From Magnetovibrio sp. (GTDB lineage: Bacteria; Pseudomonadota; Alphaproteobacteria; Rhodospirillales; Magnetovibrionaceae): DNA of 9,312 nucleotides. Within the stretch, counting starts at the first letter, position 1. Every line of letters begins with the position of its first letter. This document shows positions 5,894-9,312 of this stretch, one piece after another. The notes beneath the pieces are model-generated. The model was not told where the DNA came from, searched no databases, and saw nothing but the letters and a program-made list of their open reading frames with translations. Location: NCBI GenBank assembly GCA_016763895.1, contig JAESSV010000147.1, positions 1-9,312 of the forward strand, read 5' to 3'. The translations under genes were made by a program, and so were the position numbers.

Positions 5894-6621
5894 TATACTT
5901 TTCCTCTCAATGCACGTTCTGCCAACACTTTTTTGCCCCGCGTGCCGGGAATGACTTTCAGGCCACCGCCTTCGATGCGCATCACCGGATGGCCCAATTT
6001 GGTGACGATAGCTTCATTGTGGGTGGCGACCACGACGGTCGTGCCCAACTTGTTAAGTTCTTCAAACAAATGCATCAAACGAAAGCCCATATGATCGTCT
6101 ACGTTACCGGTTGGTTCATCGGCCATCAACAATTTAGGACGTGATATCACGGCCCGCGCAATGGATACACGTTGTTTCTGACCACCTGACAGGGTCGGCG
6201 GACGGGCGTGCATATGATCTTTCAAGCCCACCCATGCCAACAATTCTTCCACGTGACGTTTAATGTCTTGTTCTTTGACATTGGCCACGCGCAACGGCAA
6301 AGCCACATTATCGAATGTGGAAAGGTGATCCAGCAAGCGGTAATCTTGAAACACCACCCCGATGGATCGTCGCAAGGCGGGCAATTCATCACGCGTTGCC
6401 GTTTGGATATCATGACCAAACAAATGCACCAGGCCTCGGGATGGGCGCATCGACAAATACATCAATTTCAACAAAGACGATTTGCCGGCACCCGAAGGCC
6501 CCACCAAAAAATGAAATGACCCGGACTTAAGCGAAAAAGTGACGTCTTGCAAAACCTCAGGCCCAAGACCGTAGCGCAATCCAACATTTTCGAAACGAGC
6601 AATGGGTGTCTTTGCATTCAC
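5893..6621 (-). CDS. ftsE: Cell division ATP-binding protein FtsE
   Basis: A 242-residue ABC ATPase, partner of FtsX. All motifs are intact: Walker A GPSGAGKS (41-48), Q-loop Q92 in VVFQDYRLLD, signature LSGGQKQR (144-151), Walker B LLMADEP (164-170) and H-loop H201 in VATHNE. The end extends some 20 residues beyond the usual E. coli length. The start is GTG at 6621: no in-frame ATG fits, and AAGGA lies 10 nt upstream. It is the first gene of the minus-strand operon ftsE-ftsX-DUF218-plsC and is divergent from the MJ0042 zinc-ribbon gene. Confidence 0.95.
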   Translation of the reverse strand: MNAKTPIARFENVGLRYGLGPEVLQDVTFSLKSGSFHFLVGPSGAGKSSLLKLMYLSMRPSRGLVHLFGHDIQTATRDELPALRRSIGVVFQDYRLLDHLSTFDNVALPLRVANVKEQDIKRHVEELLAWVGLKDHMHARPPTLSGGQKQRVSIARAVISRPKLLMADEPTGNVDDHMGFRLMHLFEELNKLGTTVVVATHNEAIVTKLGHPVMRIEGGGLKVIPGTRGKKVLAERALRGKV

Positions 6622-6795
6622 GAAGAGATATTCCTTAACAATAAAATCAGTCTTTTTCGGCCTCGAACAAACCGAAGCGGCCCTACGATGCCACGGGGTG
6701 ACATAAAAAGTCTACATATTGATATAGCCTTGCTTGCGTTGTTTTAATCAAACGCTTATAAACATGAAGAGGTTAACACATAAATTGTTGCGCTG
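6622..6795. promoter_or_regulatory. Divergent intergenic region between ftsE and the zinc-ribbon gene
   Basis: For the plus-strand gene a good sigma-70-like promoter is visible: TTGCGT at 6734-6739, a 17-bp spacer and TATAAA at 6757-6762, giving a start near 6769 and a leader of about 27 nt. For ftsE, a weaker minus-strand pair TTGATT (6751-6746) with a TATA-rich stretch 17-19 nt on (about 6728-6721) overlaps it, so the two promoters may compete. The ftsE ribosome site AAGGA is at 6632-6636. Confidence 0.5.
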
Positions 6796-8043
6796 ATGAT
6801 CATCACTTGCCCAAACTGTGGAACACATTACGATGTTCCGCCGCACGCCATCAAGCCCACGGGTACGATGATTCGGTGCTCCCATTGTGGGTATGCTTGG
6901 CAGCAGTCTGTTGTCCATTCTGTCGAAGTTCGCGAGCAGCAAATCACCATTCCAACCGTTGTCGAAGTGCCGGCCCCTGTGGCTGCAGCCGTTGCTGCGC
7001 CTCAAGTTGTCGCCGAACCACCGGCCCCGGTTCAACCCGCACCCGTTGCTGTCCCGGCACCAGAACCCGCACCCGCACCAAGTCCAGAGCCCGAACCAGA
7101 ACCCGCGCCAGAGCCTGAGCCCGCGCCTGAGCCCGCGCCTGAGCCCGAGCCCGAAACCGATCAGCCATCTGAAGACGATCTGGATAATGCGTTCGACGAA
7201 TCGGCTCTTGAAGACGGTGCATTCGATTCGATGTCTGGGGAAAATATTGATAATGATGACGCCGAAGTGATCGATGTTGGTGATCTTTTGGCCGACGACC
7301 CGATTCCTGAAGGCGTCAATCCCGCCCAGCCTTATCCCGATGATGAGATTCCGGTTGCGCGAACAAGGTTTAAAAAACCCAAGCCGAAAAAGAAGAAAAA
7401 TGGCGCCGTCAAAGCCATACTCATCGTTTTGGGCCTGCTTTTGCTCGGTGCCGTCGGGGGCATCATTTTGGCGAAAAAGAAAATTATAGAAATTTATCCG
7501 GGCGCCAAGGCCCTTTATATCCAGGCTGGCCTGTATCACCCTGAACCCGGTGAAGGTCTGGCGCCTCGGGATGTGAAACCCCGCCGGGACGTGCGCCAAG
7601 GTATCGAGCTGTTAATTGTTGAAGGCAACGTCGTTAACATTACCAAAGAACCCATCGAAGTGCCACTGATGAAGGTTTCCCTGACCAATCCAAAGGGCAA
7701 GGAAGTCGCCACACAAATTCTTCAGTTGCACAAAAAGATTTTGGCCCCCGGCGATACGGTTTCGTTCAAAGCAGAATTTGAAAACCCACCGGGAACAGCC
7801 CGTCAAATGTCGGTTAAATTCTTGCCGTTAGAAGGGGGTGGGCATGGTGTGCCTGCGGCTGAGCATGGTGCTGCGCCAGCTCCTGAACATGGTTCAGCGC
7901 CAGCGGTACAAGAACCCGCGACATCACACGAGCCAGCCCGCACATCTGAACCAGCTCCTGCACCGGCACCTGAACCAGCACCTGAACCGGCTCCGGCGAC
8001 ATCACACGAGCCAGCTCCTGAACCGGCTCCGCCAGCCCACTAA
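6796..8043 (+). CDS. MJ0042-type zinc-ribbon membrane protein with DUF3426-like domain
   Basis: A 415-residue protein of unknown function. The N-terminus MIITCPNCGTHYDVPP carries the zinc ribbon with C5, C8, C28 and C31. Next come a Pro/Ala/Glu-rich spacer (about 59-120), an acidic stretch (125-185), a very basic KKPKPKKKK patch (193-201), one membrane span (about 205-226), and a beta-rich domain (about 268-345, GNVVNITKEPIEVP) resembling the DUF3426/FxLYD group. It ends in a second Pro/Ala/Glu/His-rich tail (350-415). By the positive-inside rule the ribbon is cytoplasmic and the domain and tail are periplasmic. The ATG at 6796 places the ribbon at the terminus; no good Shine-Dalgarno is seen. 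It is divergent from ftsE, an arrangement I recall as common in alphaproteobacteria, so an envelope or division link is plausible but inferred. Confidence 0.85.
   Translation: MIITCPNCGTHYDVPPHAIKPTGTMIRCSHCGYAWQQSVVHSVEVREQQITIPTVVEVPAPVAAAVAAPQVVAEPPAPVQPAPVAVPAPEPAPAPSPEPEPEPAPEPEPAPEPAPEPEPETDQPSEDDLDNAFDESALEDGAFDSMSGENIDNDDAEVIDVGDLLADDPIPEGVNPAQPYPDDEIPVARTRFKKPKPKKKKNGAVKAILIVLGLLLLGAVGGIILAKKKIIEIYPGAKALYIQAGLYHPEPGEGLAPRDVKPRRDVRQGIELLIVEGNVVNITKEPIEVPLMKVSLTNPKGKEVATQILQLHKKILAPGDTVSFKAEFENPPGTARQMSVKFLPLEGGGHGVPAAEHGAAPAPEHGSAPAVQEPATSHEPARTSEPAPAPAPEPAPEPAPATSHEPAPEPAPPAH
7918..8015 (+). repeat. Repeats in the 3' end of the zinc-ribbon gene
   Basis: The exact 20-bp sequence GCGACATCACACGAGCCAGC occurs at 7918-7937 and again at 7996-8015, 78 bp (26 codons) apart, both in frame and encoding ATSHEPA. 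Between them lie degenerate 6-bp and 12-bp repeats coding for PAPE units. The earlier spacer at about 7060-7155 is also built of short GAGCCC/GCGCCT repeats. Confidence 0.8.
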
Positions 8044-8068
8044 CGTATCCCAAGCGAATATATTTTAA

Positions 8069-9312
8069 TCAATCACCCAGCCACGCGGGCAATTCATCCA
8101 ATGCAATGATGTCATCAACCGACATGCGCTTGCGCACGACACTGTGCTGTTTGCCATTGATCATCACTTCAGCAATCAATGGGCGGGTGTTGTACGTTGA
8201 TGATTGCACCGCGCCATAGGCTCCGGCGGTTCGGATCACCACCAAATCCCCCGATTGTACTTCGGGCAGTTTGCGGTCTTTGGCAAACGTGTCGCCGGTT
8301 TCGCAAATGGGGCCAACTATATCAACGTTGACCAGTTTTGCGCCGGGCTCGGCTTGTTTTTCAAGAACGATGTTATGAAACGCGTTGTACAATGTGGGGC
8401 GAACAAGGTCGTTCATGCCCGCGTCCACAATCAAGAATGATTTGGTGGGGCCTTTTTTGACATAAATCACCCGGGTCACAAGCACGCCGGAATTGCCCGC
8501 AATCAAACGGCCCGGCTCGAAAATCAGTTCGACCCCCAGTGAGCCCAAAGTTTCACGGACGACTTGGGTATAGGCTTCGGGGTGGGGAGCTTCGGGTTCG
8601 CCGGGTTCGCCGTAAGGAATGCCAAGCCCGCCTCCTGCATCCACCACCTCAACGGTCAAACCATCGGCGCGTAATGTTTCGACCAAACTTGCGGTGCGCT
8701 CATAGGCTTTTCGAAAGGGGGCTAAATCAAGAAGTTGAGATCCAATGTGCACGGCCAAACCTTGCACCTTAAGACCCGGCAATTCGGCTGCTTTTTTATA
8801 AACCGCAGGGGCTTGTTCCCATTCAATGCCAAATTTGTTTTCTTTTAGGCCCGTGGTGATTTTTTCGTGGGTGCCCGCGTCTACGTCTGGATTAACGCGC
8901 AAGGCCACACGCGCTTCGACACCCAAACGCACGGCAATGGCGCTGATGCGGTCCAGTTCAGGTTCAGATTCCACGTTGATTTGTTTGATGCCCGCAAGCA
9001 AGGCCGCTTCGATTTCAACATCTAACTTACCGACACCAGAAAAAACAATGCGATGAGGCTTGATGTGCGCTTTCAAGGCTCGCTTAAGCTCGCCGCCCGA
9101 CACCACATCGGCCCCCGAACCAAGTGCCGACAACGTCGTCAGCACGGCTTGGTTTGAATTGGCTTTTACGGCGAAACAAATCATTGCATTCATGCCGCGA
9201 AGGGCATCTGCATAGACTTCGAAGTGTCGTGTGAGCGTCGCCGTTGAATAGGCGTAAAAAGGTGTGCCAACGTCATCGGCAATATCGGCCAAGGCCACAC
9301 CTTCGCCATGAA
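8069..9312 (-). CDS. lysA: Diaminopimelate decarboxylase (5' end cut by window)
   Basis: A PLP enzyme of fold type III that decarboxylates meso-diaminopimelate to L-lysine, the last step of lysine synthesis. Visible motifs in order: CFAVKANSN with the PLP lysine, VHIGSQLLDLAPF, DAGGGLGIPYGE for phosphate binding, FEPGRLIAGNSGVLVTRV, ICETGDTFA with the catalytic Cys supplied across the dimer, and AGAYGAVQSSTYNTRP near the C-terminus. The frame is open to the window edge through HGEGVALADIADDVGTPFY, so the GTG at 9298 is internal and probably only about 10-15 residues are missing. It converges on the zinc-ribbon gene with 25 bp between the two stops and no terminator hairpin seen there, so read-through and antisense overlap are possible. 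Confidence 0.95.
   Translation of the reverse strand, partial: HGEGVALADIADDVGTPFYAYSTATLTRHFEVYADALRGMNAMICFAVKANSNQAVLTTLSALGSGADVVSGGELKRALKAHIKPHRIVFSGVGKLDVEIEAALLAGIKQINVESEPELDRISAIAVRLGVEARVALRVNPDVDAGTHEKITTGLKENKFGIEWEQAPAVYKKAAELPGLKVQGLAVHIGSQLLDLAPFRKAYERTASLVETLRADGLTVEVVDAGGGLGIPYGEPGEPEAPHPEAYTQVVRETLGSLGVELIFEPGRLIAGNSGVLVTRVIYVKKGPTKSFLIVDAGMNDLVRPTLYNAFHNIVLEKQAEPGAKLVNVDIVGPICETGDTFAKDRKLPEVQSGDLVVIRTAGAYGAVQSSTYNTRPLIAEVMINGKQHSVVRKRMSVDDIIALDELPAWLGD

Noticed and set aside
7060..7155. Possible CRISPR or satellite array
   Set aside because: The repeats are short degenerate codon repeats for Pro-Glu and Pro-Ala in frame, without unique spacers of constant length.
6748..7599. 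Long minus-strand open frame opposite the zinc-ribbon gene
   Set aside because: Its Arg/Gly/Trp-rich sequence is the antisense of the Pro/Ala/Glu repeats; the plus-strand frame has the CxxC ribbon, membrane span and domain.

Overview
The window reads as ordinary chromosomal housekeeping DNA of an alphaproteobacterium, probably of the Rhodospirillales or a near relative; this placement is an inference. It rests on an adenosylcobalamin-dependent class II ribonucleotide reductase of the NrdJ type with a C-terminal Cys-rich tail, on the tightly packed set ftsE-ftsX-DUF218-plsC divergent from an MJ0042-type zinc-ribbon protein gene, on a PlsC with an HQSAWE active-site block, and on a GTTC-N7-GTTC element of the kind alphaproteobacterial LexA binds. 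Codon use looks mixed and moderate in GC, and I see no phage, insertion sequence, CRISPR array, tRNA or rRNA.

Layout: (1) 1-360, plus strand, the C-terminal end of a methyl-accepting chemotaxis protein, closed by a strong bidirectional terminator at 382-424. (2) 521-3110, minus strand, nrdJ followed 4 nt later by a 75-residue membrane protein with a zinc ribbon. (3) 3111-3536, a gene-free, partly very AT-rich stretch which is the nrdJ control region. It holds two exact and two near DnaA boxes, a LexA-type direct repeat, an NrdR-like core, a possible -10 element, an inverted repeat in the leader and a terminator for the operon upstream. (4) 3537-6621, minus strand, the operon ftsE-ftsX-DUF218 protein-plsC, with 1-nt overlaps or a 3-nt gap between genes. 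(5) 6622-6795, a divergent promoter region. (6) 6796-8043, plus strand, a zinc-ribbon membrane protein with Pro/Ala/Glu-rich repeats. (7) 8069-9312, minus strand, lysA, lacking only its first few codons at the window edge.

How the genes work together: nrdJ supplies deoxyribonucleotides; FtsEX is the division-site ABC-type complex that controls peptidoglycan hydrolases; the DUF218 protein and PlsC act at or in the envelope, PlsC making phosphatidic acid; LysA makes lysine from meso-diaminopimelate, the peptidoglycan precursor. So the window joins DNA precursor supply with cell division and envelope synthesis.

I found no convincing new multi-gene system. The most notable region is the nrdJ upstream region, where candidate sites for DnaA, LexA and NrdR lie within about 170 bp. 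This suggests that the reductase is tied to replication initiation, DNA damage and nucleotide state at once, or, less likely, that the region is a replication origin.
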